A stretch of DNA of 64,000 nt, from contig NZ_JOAN01000012.1 in assembly GCF_000718555.1 (NCBI RefSeq), positions 1-64,000 of the forward strand. Reading direction: 5' to 3'. The stretch is from Micromonospora chokoriensis (GTDB lineage Bacteria; Actinomycetota; Actinomycetes; Mycobacteriales; Micromonosporaceae). Below the pieces are notes generated by a model, which made no database searches, was not told where the DNA came from, and saw only the letters and a list, made by a program, of their open reading frames with translations. Made by a program: the position numbers and the translations under genes. Shown one piece after another: positions 1 to 8,586 of the stretch (position 1 is its first letter; each line of letters begins with the position of its first letter).

Positions 1-39
1 CGCGCATCGCCTGGGCGAGCGCGTCGCCCACCCCGCCGA
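1..39 (-). repeat. 39-bp exact copy of an internal dxs segment
   Basis: Bases 1-39 are identical to 503-541 inside dxs, in the same orientation; identity breaks at base 40. Read on the minus strand the copy encodes the [11 protein letters not shown] part of the Dxs C-terminal domain. It runs off the left edge, so a longer duplicated dxs 3' fragment may lie outside the window. It joins directly to the palindrome at 38-105. The identity is seen; duplication of a dxs tail is inferred. Confidence 0.7.
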
Positions 40-105
40 TCTTGCACTTTCTGCGCCGACAAATCGGGGCTCAAGGCGCATTACACCAACCGAAACTGCA
101 AGATC
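38..105. repeat. GATC-bounded intergenic palindrome (A)
   Basis: Arms 38-51 and 92-105 pair over 14 bp with one mismatch and both end in GATC. A second nested stem pairs 52-57 (TGCGCC) with 75-80 (GGCGCA). It lies downstream of the minus-strand dxs gene and belongs to the recurrent family described in the findings. Confidence 0.6.
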
Positions 106-152
106 AACGGGGCAAAGCGGCGGGATAAGCCCCCGCACCGCACCTAGACCCG

Positions 153-228
153 GTCGATCATGGAGTTGTGGTGCCCCACAAAAGGCACAACTCGCCAAAT
201 CACGCCCACCATAAGTCCTTGATCGACG
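153..228. repeat. GATC-bounded intergenic palindrome (B), degraded
   Basis: Outer arms start GTCGATCA at 153 and end TGATCGAC at 228. An inner imperfect stem pairs GAGTTGTG..GTGCC (164-174) with GGCACAACTC (184-193). Its left arm shares the 12-mer GATCATGGAGTT with element C at 25087. The arms pair less well than in other members, so it looks decayed or composite. Confidence 0.5.
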
Positions 229-266
229 AGGGCGGGCGGGGCGAGGGCGGGTGGGTATGGATGCGC

Positions 267-298
267 GACGGCGGGCGTCCCGAGGGGCGCCCGCCGTC
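267..298 (-). terminator. Hairpin terminator of dxs
   Basis: A perfect 11-bp GC-rich stem (267-277 with 288-298) has a 10-nt loop and lies 11 nt after the dxs stop. There is no clear T-tract on the minus strand, as is common in actinobacteria. Confidence 0.6.
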
Positions 299-308
299 GT
301 TCGTTTCG

Positions 309-2255
309 TTAGTTCTGTGCGGCCGCGTCGCTGGGGGTGAGGCGGTCCGGGGTGGCGTCCAGGCCGGAGATCCAGCCGGTGACGTTGCGAGCCACATCCT
401 GGGCGGTCAGGCCCAGATCGGCGAGGATCTGCGCACGGGTGCCGTGCGGGTGCCAGTCGGCAGGCACACCCAGGTCCTTGAGCGGCACCCGGACGTCGGC
501 GTCGCGCATCGCCTGGGCGAGCGCGTCGCCCACCCCGCCGACCCGGACGCCGTCCTCGACGCTGACCACCAGCCGGTGGCGGGCGGCCAGCTCGACCAGC
601 TCGGCCGGGACCGGACGCACCCAGCGGGGGTCGACGACGGTGACCCCGTAGCCCTGCTCAGCGACCCGGGCGGCCACCTCCATGCCCAACTGGCCGAAGG
701 AGCCGATGGCGACGAGCAGCACGTCGGTACGGGCGGACTCGGCCAGCACGTCGACAGTGCCGACCCGGCGCAGCGCCGGCAGGTCCGCGGCGACCGCGCC
801 GGTCGGGAAACGCACCACGGTCGGGCCGTTGTCGACGGCAACCGCCTCGCGCAGCTCCTCGCGAAGCGTGGCGGCGTCGCGGGGGGCGGCGATCCGCAGC
901 CCGGGCACCACCCCGAAGACCGACATATCCCAGATGCCGTAGTGGCTGGGCCCATCCGGGCCGGTGATGCCCGCCCGGTCCAGTACGAAGGTCACCGGCA
1001 GCTTGTGCATCGCCACGTCCAGCAGGACCTGGTCGAAGGCGCGGTTGAGGAAGGTGGCGTAGACCGCGACCACCGGGTGCAGGCCGCCGAGCGCCAACCC
1101 GGCCGCCGAGGTGGCGGCGTGCTGCTCGGCGATGCCCACGTCGTACACCCGCTCGGGGTACTTGCGGGCCAGCTTGGCGATGCCGGTCGGCTCGGCCATC
1201 GCGGCCGTGATGCCCACCACGTCCGGGCGCTCGTCGGCGACGGCCAGCAGCTCGTCGGCGAAGACGTGCGTCCACTTCACCGACGGGGCGGCGAGCAGCG
1301 CCCCGGTCTCGACGTCGAAGGCGCTGCCCGGGCCGTGCAGGCAGTCCGCCTCGTCCTCCTCGGCGGGACGGTAGCCGTAGCCCTTGCGGGTGACCGCGTG
1401 CACGATGACCGGGCCGCCGAAGTTCTTCGCCGCGCGCAGCGCCGCCTCGACCGCCACCACGTCGTGCCCGTCCACCGGGCCCACGTACTTGATGCCGAGG
1501 TCCTCGAACATGGCCTGCGGGGCGACCGCGTCCTTGATGCCCTTCTTGACCGCGTGCAGCACCTCGTACATCGGCTTGCCGACCAGCGGCGTGGAGCCGA
1601 GGGCGTCCTTGACGGTGTCGAGGACCTTCTCGTAGCCGGGGTTGAGCCGCAGCGAGGAGAGGTGGTCGGCCAGCCCACCGATGGTGGGCGAGTAGGAACG
1701 GCCGTTGTCGTTGACCACGATCACCAACGAGTTACCGGCGGTGGCGATGTTGTTCAGCGCCTCCCAGCACATGCCGCCGGTCAGCGCGCCGTCACCGACC
1801 ACCGCCACGACGCTGCGCGCCTCGCCCCGCAGGGCGTACGCCTTGGCGAGGCCATCGGCGTAGGACAGCGCGGTGGAGGCGTGCGAGTTCTCGATGAGGT
1901 CGTGCTCGCTCTCCGCCTGGCTGGGGTAGCCGGAGAGGCCACCGCGCTGGCGGAGCTTGTCGAAGCCGGCCTGACGGCCGGTAATGATCTTGTGTACGTA
2001 CGCCTGGTGGCCGGTGTCGAACAGGAGCCGGTCCCGGGGGGAGTCGAAGACGCGATGCATGGCGAGCGTCAGCTCGACCACACCGAGGTTGGGCCCGACG
2101 TGCCCGCCGGTGCGGGAGACCTTGGTGATCAGGAAGTCCCGGATCTCGGCGGCGAGGACGTCCAGTTCCTCGCCGGACATCCGCTTGACGTCCTGCGGAC
2201 CGCGAACCGTCCCCAGCAGCCGGCCGTGGTTGGCCGTGTCCTCTTCAACACTCAT
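309..2255 (-). CDS. dxs: 1-deoxy-D-xylulose-5-phosphate synthase
   Basis: Cytoplasmic thiamine-diphosphate enzyme that condenses pyruvate with glyceraldehyde 3-phosphate to DXP, the first step of the MEP isoprenoid pathway. The 648-residue protein has full family length. The N-terminal TPP module shows the GDGALTGG...NDN cofactor/Mg motif, followed by a transketolase pyrimidine-binding domain ([15 protein letters not shown]) and a transketolase C-terminal domain ([13 protein letters not shown]). The ATG has no good ribosome binding site, but a TAGACT -10 hexamer (2269 to 2264 on the minus strand) ends 8 nt before it, so the mRNA may be leaderless. Its own hairpin follows the stop. Function is confident; the promoter is inferred. 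Confidence 0.97.
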   Translation of the reverse strand: MSVEEDTANHGRLLGTVRGPQDVKRMSGEELDVLAAEIRDFLITKVSRTGGHVGPNLGVVELTLAMHRVFDSPRDRLLFDTGHQAYVHKIITGRQAGFDKLRQRGGLSGYPSQAESEHDLIENSHASTALSYADGLAKAYALRGEARSVVAVVGDGALTGGMCWEALNNIATAGNSLVIVVNDNGRSYSPTIGGLADHLSSLRLNPGYEKVLDTVKDALGSTPLVGKPMYEVLHAVKKGIKDAVAPQAMFEDLGIKYVGPVDGHDVVAVEAALRAAKNFGGPVIVHAVTRKGYGYRPAEEDEADCLHGPGSAFDVETGALLAAPSVKWTHVFADELLAVADERPDVVGITAAMAEPTGIAKLARKYPERVYDVGIAEQHAATSAAGLALGGLHPVVAVYATFLNRAFDQVLLDVAMHKLPVTFVLDRAGITGPDGPSHYGIWDMSVFGVVPGLRIAAPRDAATLREELREAVAVDNGPTVVRFPTGAVAADLPALRRVGTVDVLAESARTDVLLVAIGSFGQLGMEVAARVAEQGYGVTVVDPRWVRPVPAELVELAARHRLVVSVEDGVRVGGVGDALAQAMRDADVRVPLKDLGVPADWHPHGTRAQILADLGLTAQDVARNVTGWISGLDATPDRLTPSDAAAQN

Positions 2256-2365
2256 GACCGGAGAGTCTATCGGCCGCGTGGTACTCCGCAGCCCGGGCCG
2301 AGCGCCGCGGGCCCGGGCTGCGCCGGGAGCCGGTAGCTGAGCACCCGGTCAGGCACCGGCCAGCG

Positions 2366-2407
2366 GTACCCGGGCGACCATCGACACACCTGGTCAGGCC
2401 CGGGTAC
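2366..2407 (-). terminator. Hairpin between the methyltransferase and dxs
   Basis: The arms GTACCCGGGC (2366-2375) and GCCCGGGTAC (2398-2407) form a perfect 10-bp stem with a 22-nt loop, 38 nt after the stop of the minus-strand methyltransferase. It probably ends the permease-methyltransferase transcript. Confidence 0.45.
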
Positions 2408-2444
2408 GCGCGGCGGGTGAAGCCGATCACCGACGCGCTGTGTT

Positions 2445-3758
2445 CTACCGCTCGTCGGGCGGGAGCAGCAGCCCGACCTGCTCGACGTGCTGCGTCATGG
2501 GGAAGAGGTCGAAGGCCCGGAGTACGGCCAGCCGCCAACCAAGCTCGGCGAAGGTGCGCACGTCCCGGGCGAAGGCGGCCGGGTCACAGGCCACGTACGC
2601 GACCGCCCGTGGGCCGGCGGCGACGATGTCCCGCACCACCTGGGCGCCCGCGCCGGAGCGCGGTGGGTCGAGCACCACCACGTCGACCGGGCCGGTGATC
2701 CGTCGGCGGGTCAGCGCGGTCTCCACCCGGGCGGCGACCACCTCGATCTGGGGCAGGTCGGCCAGGTTGGCCCGGGCCGCGTCCACCCCGTCCCGGCTCG
2801 ATTCGACAAGGGTGATCCGGGCATCGCCGACCCGGCCGGCGAGGGCCGCGGCGAACAGCCCGGCTCCGCCGTAGAGGTCCCAGGCGGTCTCACCCGGCTG
2901 CGGGTCCAGCAACTCCAGCACCGCCGTGCAGAGGGTGTCCGCCGCGGCCGGGTGCACCTGCCAGAACGCCGACGCGGGCAGCTCCCAGTCCCGTCCGGCG
3001 GCGACCTCGCGGACCTGGGTCGGTCCGCTGACCGGGGTGGGCACCCCGTCGCGGACCTCCGTGACGCTCACGTCCCCGCCGGTGCTGGCGATGGTCTCCA
3101 CCGCCTCGGCGGCCGGCCAGAGCGCACCGGTGGGGGTGAGCACCGGCAGCTGCTGGATGGCCGGGTGGGCGATCCGGCACCTGTCGATCGGCACCACCTC
3201 GTGTGAGCGGTGCTTGAGCAGGCCGGCCCGGTCCGCCGCGTCCACCGCGTAACGGACCCGGGAACGCCAGCCGAGCAGCCCGCCGGGCAGCGCCTCGACC
3301 CGGACGCCGAGCCGGTCCAGCTCGACGTCGGTCAGCCCACCGAGACGGACCAGCTGTTCGCGCACCACGGCGGTCTTCCAGGCCAACTGCGCGTCCGGGG
3401 CGACGTGCTGCAGGTCGCACCCGCCGCAGGCGCCTGGCTTCGCGTACGGGCAGGGCGGCTCGACCCGGTCCGGAGAGGCTTCCAGCACGGTTACCGCGTC
3501 GGCTCGGACGAACCCCCGGTGCACCTCGGTGACCTCGGCGACGACCCGTTCGCCGGGCAGCGCGTGCCGGACGAAGACCACCTGCCCGTCCACCCGAGCG
3601 ACACAGTGCCCGCCGGGGGCGACCGCGTCGACGGTCAGCTCGACCCGGTCCGCCTCGGCCAGGCCCCCCTCGAAGGCCGGCACCGCCAAGGCCGACGTCG
3701 ATGATGACGCCGGTCGCAGCCGGGGGGTGACGGTCTGCTGTCCGCCTGGATCAGTCAC
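2445..3758 (-). CDS. Class I SAM-dependent RNA methyltransferase, TrmA/RlmD family
   Basis: Predicted uracil-C5 RNA methyltransferase of 437 residues. An N-terminal TRAM domain (about residues 35-95, with GHCVARVDGQVVF) is followed by a Cys cluster CPY...GACGGC typical of the Fe-S site in the RumA group. The SAM Rossmann fold carries WDLYGGAGLF and DPPRSG, the catalytic region reads AYVACDP where family members have SCNP, and the C-terminus has FDLFPMTQHVE. The GTG start overlaps the end of the upstream permease gene by 8 nt, so the two are probably translationally coupled. Mycobacteria carry the same pair. The exact target nucleotide cannot be told from sequence. Confidence 0.9.
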   Translation of the reverse strand: MTDPGGQQTVTPRLRPASSSTSALAVPAFEGGLAEADRVELTVDAVAPGGHCVARVDGQVVFVRHALPGERVVAEVTEVHRGFVRADAVTVLEASPDRVEPPCPYAKPGACGGCDLQHVAPDAQLAWKTAVVREQLVRLGGLTDVELDRLGVRVEALPGGLLGWRSRVRYAVDAADRAGLLKHRSHEVVPIDRCRIAHPAIQQLPVLTPTGALWPAAEAVETIASTGGDVSVTEVRDGVPTPVSGPTQVREVAAGRDWELPASAFWQVHPAAADTLCTAVLELLDPQPGETAWDLYGGAGLFAAALAGRVGDARITLVESSRDGVDAARANLADLPQIEVVAARVETALTRRRITGPVDVVVLDPPRSGAGAQVVRDIVAAGPRAVAYVACDPAAFARDVRTFAELGWRLAVLRAFDLFPMTQHVEQVGLLLPPDER

Positions 3759-5817
3759 GAGCGTTCCCCGCCCTGCCGCTGTCCGCGGGGCCGCCCTCGC
3801 CGGGCGGCGCGGAGGCTACCGGTGGCACGGCGCTGCGCGGCCCCCGCGCCGGTGTCCGGGACAGCGCGGCGTCCAGCCGGTCCAGATTCTTGCTCGCGGT
3901 CGACGCGAGCTGCCATGGCACGCTCACCACCATTACCCCCGGTTCGAAGAGCAGCCGGCCCTTGAGGCGCAGGGCGCTCTGGTTGTGTAGCAGGTTCTCC
4001 CACCAGCGCCCGACGACGTACTCCGGAATGAACACGGTGACCACGTCCCGGGGTGACTTGCGGCGGGTGGAGGCGACGAAGTCGAGGATCGGACGGGTGA
4101 TCTCCCGGTACGGCGAGTCGATCACGGTGAGCGGGATGGCCATCTCCCGTCGCTCCCAGTCGGCCTGCAGGTCGCGGGTGTCCTTCTCGTCCACGTTGAC
4201 GGTCACGGCGGTAAGCGTGTCCGGTCGGGTGGCGCGGGCGTACGCGATGGCCCGCAGCGTCGGCTGGTGCAGCTTGCTGACCAGCACGATCGCGTGGTTG
4301 CGGGCGGGCAGCACGGCCCGGCTCTCGGCCGGCGGGGTCAGCTCGACGGCGATCCGGTCGTAGTGCCGGCGGATCCCCAGCATCAGCACGTAGATCACCG
4401 CCATCGCGGCGATCGCGATCCAGGCGCCGAGCAGGAACTTGGTGATCAGGACGATCACCAGCACCGTGCCCGTGAGGCCCGCCCCGAACGTGTTGATCGC
4501 CCGGGAGCGGTACATCCGGCGACGTGCCTCCGGATCCCGCTCGGTGCGCAGGTGCCGGTTCCAGTGCCGGATCATGCCGGCCTGGGAGACGGTGAACGAG
4601 ACGAAGACGCCGACGATGTAGAGCTGGATCAGCCTCGTCACCTCGGCCTGGAAGCCGACGATCAGCACGATCGCGAAGAGGGCGAGGAAGGTGATGCCGT
4701 TGGAGAAGGCCAGCCGGTCGCCCCGGGTGTGGAACTGGCGGGGCAGGTAGCGGTCCTGGGCAAGGATCGAGCCGAGCACCGGGAAGCCGTTGAACGCGGT
4801 GTTCGCGGCCAGGAACAGGATCAGGGCGGTCACGCCGGCCAGCACGTAGAGCAGGATCGACCCGGAGCCGAAGACCGTCTCACCGAGCTGGGTGGTGACC
4901 GTCTTCTGCACGTACCCCTCGGGGCCGGAGACGATCTGCAGGCCCGGATCCTCGACGAACTGCAGGTGGGTCAGCCGGGCCAGCCAGATGATCCCGACCA
5001 GCATGCTCACCGAGATGGTGCCGAGCAGCAGCAGGGTGGTGGCGGCATTGCGGCTCTTCGGCGCCTTGAACGCCGGCACGCCGTTGGAGATCGCCTCCAC
5101 GCCGGTCAGCGCGGCGGCGCCCGAGCTGAACGTCCGCAGCAGCAGGAAGACCAGCGCGAAGCCGGTCACGCTGTGCTCGGCCTGGATCACCAGGTCGGCG
5201 CTCGGCGCGCGGAGTTCGTCGCCCAACACGAAGACCCGGAACAGCCCGGTGAGCAGCATCCCGAGCATCACGATCACGAAGCCGTAGGTGGGGATGGCGA
5301 ACGCCGTGCCCGACTCACGCAGCCCGCGCAGGTTGACCGCGGTCAACAGGACCACCGCGCTCACCGCGATCAGGACCTTGTGGGTGGCCACGAACGGCAC
5401 CACCGAGCCGAGGTTGGCCACCCCGGAGGAGACCGACACCGCCACCGTGAGCACGTAGTCGACAAGCAACGCGCTGGCCACCCCGACGCCGAACTTCGGC
5501 CCCAGGTTGACCGTGGCCACCTCGTAGTCGCCACCGCCGGAGGGGTAGGCGTGCACGTTCTGCCGGTAGCTCGCCACCACGGTGAGCATGACCACGACCA
5601 CGGCCAGCGCGATCCAGGGCGAGAACAGGAACGCCGAAGCGCCAGCGATGGAGAGGGTCAGCAGGATCTCGTCAGGCGCGTACGCGACGCTGGACAGCGC
5701 GTCGGAGGCGAAGACGGGCAGCGCGATGCGCTTGGGCAGGAGGGTGTGCTGAAGGCGGTCGGACCGGAACGGTCGACCGAGGAGGAGTCGCTTCAGCAGC
5801 GAGGTGGGACTGGCCAC
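3751..5817 (-). CDS. APC-superfamily permease, KimA-like potassium importer
   Basis: About 688 residues with some 12 membrane segments in the first 480 and a cytosolic C-terminal domain. The opening motif DALSSVAYAPDEIL and the PSGGGDYEV loop match the YdaO/KimA group, whose B. subtilis member imports K+ and is controlled by c-di-AMP. I chose the GTG at 5817 (VASPTSLLKR) because conservation appears to start there; an in-frame start at 5868 would add 17 weakly supported residues. It is divergent from two TrkA-type genes, which fits a role in potassium. Family placement is firm, the substrate is inferred, and an amino-acid substrate cannot be excluded. Confidence 0.82.
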   Translation of the reverse strand: MASPTSLLKRLLLGRPFRSDRLQHTLLPKRIALPVFASDALSSVAYAPDEILLTLSIAGASAFLFSPWIALAVVVVMLTVVASYRQNVHAYPSGGGDYEVATVNLGPKFGVGVASALLVDYVLTVAVSVSSGVANLGSVVPFVATHKVLIAVSAVVLLTAVNLRGLRESGTAFAIPTYGFVIVMLGMLLTGLFRVFVLGDELRAPSADLVIQAEHSVTGFALVFLLLRTFSSGAAALTGVEAISNGVPAFKAPKSRNAATTLLLLGTISVSMLVGIIWLARLTHLQFVEDPGLQIVSGPEGYVQKTVTTQLGETVFGSGSILLYVLAGVTALILFLAANTAFNGFPVLGSILAQDRYLPRQFHTRGDRLAFSNGITFLALFAIVLIVGFQAEVTRLIQLYIVGVFVSFTVSQAGMIRHWNRHLRTERDPEARRRMYRSRAINTFGAGLTGTVLVIVLITKFLLGAWIAIAAMAVIYVLMLGIRRHYDRIAVELTPPAESRAVLPARNHAIVLVSKLHQPTLRAIAYARATRPDTLTAVTVNVDEKDTRDLQADWERREMAIPLTVIDSPYREITRPILDFVASTRRKSPRDVVTVFIPEYVVGRWWENLLHNQSALRLKGRLLFEPGVMVVSVPWQLASTASKNLDRLDAALSRTPARGPRSAVPPVASAPPGEGGPADSGRAGNARD

Positions 5818-5980
5818 GAACGCCAAGAGTACGACCACCCCGGCGGGAGCGCCGGGGTGGGCGATCACCGCCGTCCGACGCGACGGGGTACGGTCGGTCC
5901 CCGCTCACCACCGGGACGTGGCAGGCTCGCAGTCAGAAGGCCACCGGCAGCGGGACCGGTACGCACTTGGGAGGGACAGC

Positions 5981-6646
5981 GTGCACGTCGTGATCATGGG
6001 GTGTGGTCGGGTCGGGTCGACCCTCGCCCACAGCCTGGAATCCCGAGGGCACTCGGTGGCGGTGATCGACCAGGACGCCGACGCCTTCCGCCGGCTCAGC
6101 CCCGACTTCGCCGGGATCACCGTCACCGGGGCCGGTTTCGACGGCGAGGTGCTCCGGCAGGCCGGCATCGAGCGCGCGGACGCCTTCGCGGCGGTGTCGA
6201 GCGGCGACAACTCCAACATCATCTCGGCCCGGCTGGCCCGCGAGACGTTCGGCGTGTCCCGGGTCGCCGCCCGCATCTACGACCAACGGCGAGCGCAGGT
6301 CTACGAGCGGCTGGGCATCCCCACCGTGGCGACCGTGCGATGGACCGCCGACCGGATGCTGCGACACCTGGTGCCGGAGGGCAACGTGGAGATCTTCCGC
6401 GACCCCACGAGCACCGTGTCGATCGTCGAGGTGCCGGTGCACAAGGACTGGATCGGCCGGCCGGTGCGAACGCTTGAGGACGCGGCCGGGGCTCGGGTGG
6501 CCTATCTGATCCGCTTCGGCATCGGCACGCTGCCCACCGGCTCCACCGTCGTGCAGGAGGGCGACCAGGTGTTCATGCTGGTCAGCGACGACATCGTGGC
6601 GACGGTCACGTCGGTGGCGGCGACGCCGCCGGAAGGAGGGCACTGA
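5981..6646 (+). CDS. TrkA-type K+ uptake regulatory protein (first of pair)
   Basis: A 221-residue cytosolic RCK/KTN protein. The N-terminal Rossmann domain begins VHVVIMGCGRVGSTLA, with a GxGxxG nucleotide-binding loop and an acidic strand end (VIDQD), followed by a TrkA-C domain from about residue 140. Such proteins bind NAD(H) or ATP and gate K+ transporters. The GTG at 5981 is preceded by GGGAGGGA at 5969-5976; longer upstream readings lack support. It lies 3 nt before its paralogue, in the same order as the mycobacterial ceoB-ceoC pair. No TrkH/TrkG membrane subunit is present here, so the divergent permease is a plausible partner. Confidence 0.9.
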   Translation: MHVVIMGCGRVGSTLAHSLESRGHSVAVIDQDADAFRRLSPDFAGITVTGAGFDGEVLRQAGIERADAFAAVSSGDNSNIISARLARETFGVSRVAARIYDQRRAQVYERLGIPTVATVRWTADRMLRHLVPEGNVEIFRDPTSTVSIVEVPVHKDWIGRPVRTLEDAAGARVAYLIRFGIGTLPTGSTVVQEGDQVFMLVSDDIVATVTSVAATPPEGGH

Positions 6647-6649
6647 GCC

Positions 6650-7339
6650 ATGCGGGTCGCCATCGCGGGCGCGGGCAACGTGGGCCGCTCGATCGCCCAG
6701 GAGCTGATCGACAACGGCCACCAGGTGATGCTCATCGAACGCCAACCCAAGATGCTGCGCCCGGACCGGGTGCCGGCCGCCGACTGGGTGCTGGCCGACG
6801 CCTGCGAGCTGAGCAGCCTGGAGGAGGCCAACATCGCCGGGTGCGACGTGGTGGTCGCGGCGACCGGCGACGACAAGACCAACCTGGTGCTGTCGTTGTT
6901 GGCCAAGACCGAGTTCGCGGTGCCCCGGGTGGTCGCCCGGGTCAACCGGGCCGAGAACGAATGGCTCTTCACCGAACAGTGGGGCGTGGACGTCGCGGTG
7001 AGCAAGCCGCGGGTGATGGCCGCGCTCGTCGAGGAGGCGGTCACCGTCGGCGACCTGGTTCGGCTGATGACCTTCCGACAGGGCGAGGCGAACCTGGTCG
7101 AGATCACCCTGCCGCCGACCGCCCCCTACGTCGGTCAGCCCATCCACGCCGTACCGCTGCCCCGAGACGCCGCGTTGGTGGCGATCCTGCGCGGCAAGCG
7201 GGTCCTCGTGCCCAGCCCGGACGACCCGATCGAGGCCGGCGACGAGCTGATCTTCGTCTGCACCGCAGAGGTGGAGGACGCGGTCCGCGCGGTGATCCTC
7301 GGGCCGGACAGCGTCGAACGGACCCGCAGCTCACGCTGA
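6650..7339 (+). CDS. TrkA-type K+ uptake regulatory protein (second of pair)
   Basis: A 229-residue RCK protein with the Rossmann loop MRVAIAGAGNVGRSIA, an acidic strand end (LIERQ) and a TrkA-C domain in the last third (VGQPIHAVPLP...GDELIFVC). It begins 3 nt after the stop of the first TrkA gene and is surely co-transcribed with it. The two copies are diverged paralogues and probably form a hetero-oligomeric gating ring. A GC-rich hairpin follows the stop and separates it from the convergent DUF3159 gene. Confidence 0.9.
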   Translation: MRVAIAGAGNVGRSIAQELIDNGHQVMLIERQPKMLRPDRVPAADWVLADACELSSLEEANIAGCDVVVAATGDDKTNLVLSLLAKTEFAVPRVVARVNRAENEWLFTEQWGVDVAVSKPRVMAALVEEAVTVGDLVRLMTFRQGEANLVEITLPPTAPYVGQPIHAVPLPRDAALVAILRGKRVLVPSPDDPIEAGDELIFVCTAEVEDAVRAVILGPDSVERTRSSR

Positions 7340-7347
7340 GCCAACGG

Positions 7348-7374
7348 GCGCCGCTGAGCTGACCGGCGGCGCTC
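7348..7374. terminator. Bidirectional hairpin between trkA pair and DUF3159 gene
   Basis: In the 42-nt convergent gap, a GGCGCCGC arm pairs with GCGGCGCT around a roughly 10-nt loop. No T-tract is seen. Its placement between convergent stops suggests termination for both transcripts. Confidence 0.4.
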
Positions 7375-7381
7375 CTGGCGT

Positions 7382-8065
7382 TCAGGCGCCGGGCAGCGGC
7401 GTCGGTTGCGACTCCCGGGTGACCCGGCGCACCGTCCAGACCGTGATCAGCAGCAGCAGCGCGTACGGCGGGTAGCCCAGCGCCAGCCGAGCCACGCCCA
7501 GCGCGGTGTCCTGGTGGGCCAGGTAGAGCCCGGCCTGCACGCCCACCTTGGCCAGCCAGACCACGCCCCAGAGCACGGTCAGCTGGGTGAAGACGCGCAC
7601 CAGCTTCGGGTCGTCCCGCCACTCCGAACGGCCCTTGGCCACCAACACCGACCAGATCCAGCCCACCAGCGGCTGCCGGATCGCAGCCGAGATCAGCAGG
7701 GCGATGCCGTATCCGATGCCGTAGAGGATGCCGGGGAGGTAGAAGTCACGCTCGTCGCCGGTGCGCCACGCGATGGCCGCGCCGATGCCGACCCCGAACA
7801 GCCCGTTGACGGCGTGCCGGATCGGCCGGCGCTGAGCCAGCCGTAGCCCGGCGATCAGCACGGCGACGGAGACCGAGGCGATCACCGCGGGCTTCAGCTC
7901 GCCGATGATGTTGGCGAGGACGAAGACCACGACCGGGATGCTGGACTCGACCAGCCCGCGCCAGCCGCCGAGCTGGTCGGCCATCTGCTCGGCGATCGTC
8001 GGCAGACGCTCCTCGTCCTGAGGGCCGACCTCCGGCTGTGCCGCCCGGTCCTGTCCCGTCGTCAT
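7382..8065 (-). CDS. DUF3159 membrane protein
   Basis: An integral membrane protein of 227 residues with about six hydrophobic segments: a GWRGLVESSIPVVVFVLANI entry, a central AVLIAG and GVGIGAAIAW stretch, and the C-terminal YALLLLITVW. It is the actinobacterial family seen in M. tuberculosis next to the ceo genes; no function is established. The ATG at 8065 has GGAAGG just upstream and avoids overlap with the OB-fold gene 25 nt away; an in-frame start at 8164 would add a low-quality extension. It is probably co-transcribed with the OB-fold gene. Confidence 0.85.
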   Translation of the reverse strand: MTTGQDRAAQPEVGPQDEERLPTIAEQMADQLGGWRGLVESSIPVVVFVLANIIGELKPAVIASVSVAVLIAGLRLAQRRPIRHAVNGLFGVGIGAAIAWRTGDERDFYLPGILYGIGYGIALLISAAIRQPLVGWIWSVLVAKGRSEWRDDPKLVRVFTQLTVLWGVVWLAKVGVQAGLYLAHQDTALGVARLALGYPPYALLLLITVWTVRRVTRESQPTPLPGA

Positions 8066-8090
8066 CGCCGGCCTTCCGTCCGCAGTGCCG

Positions 8091-8471
8091 TCACTTGGGC
8101 GAGTCCAGCTCGTAGTAGGGGTTGTAGATGACCTTGCGGTCGTCGCGCACCGCCACCCGGCCACGGGCGGTCAGGTGCCGGCCCGGCTCGATTCCGGCGA
8201 TGTGCCGTCGACCCAGCCAGACGAGGGTGACCACGTCACTGCCGTCGTACAGGTCGGCCTCGAGGGTGGGTAGGTTGGTCCGCGGGGTGTAGACCACCGT
8301 GCGCAGCCGCCCGGCCACCGAGACGAGCTGACCTCGGGAGCACTGCTGGGCGGGGATACCGCCGCACTCGGCGCTCTCCCGACGCAGCTCCTGCGCGTCT
8401 ATCTCGGCCTCGCTGGCGGTGAACCGTTGCAGGATGCGCCGCAGCGACACCCGGCTCTCGTCGGTCGTCAT
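8091..8471 (-). CDS. OB-fold nucleic-acid-binding protein
   Basis: A 126-residue protein. A helical N-terminal part (RRILQRFTASEAE) precedes an OB-fold of the RecG-wedge/tRNA-anticodon type, with GQLVSVAGRLRTVVYTP, LEADLYDGSDVVTLVWLGRR and HLTARGRVAVRDDRKVIYNP as beta strands. The family is conserved in actinobacteria beside DUF3159 and DUF3710, and the substrate is unknown. It lies upstream of the DUF3159 gene on the same strand. Confidence 0.85.
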   Translation of the reverse strand: MTTDESRVSLRRILQRFTASEAEIDAQELRRESAECGGIPAQQCSRGQLVSVAGRLRTVVYTPRTNLPTLEADLYDGSDVVTLVWLGRRHIAGIEPGRHLTARGRVAVRDDRKVIYNPYYELDSPK

Positions 8472-8586
8472 GACCTCCGCGTCACCCTCTCCACGCTCGC
8501 CGTCCCCGCCCCGGCCCCGGCGACGCCGGAACCGTGCCGCCAGCGTACGCCGACGGGGCTGGTTCCGGCGGGCCGGTGCGCGCTGG

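Noticed and set aside
153..228. GATC-rich palindromes as oriC or Dam-type replication signals
   Set aside because: No DnaA boxes or dnaA/dnaN genes are nearby, and the elements are spread one by one at gene 3' ends.
168..2336. Long plus-strand open frame antisense to dxs
   Set aside because: It mirrors dxs codon by codon, is rich in Gly/Arg/His/Asp of GC-bias type, and has no recognisable domain. The same applies to 4267-6477, 16712-18277, 30181-32526 and 62568-63722.
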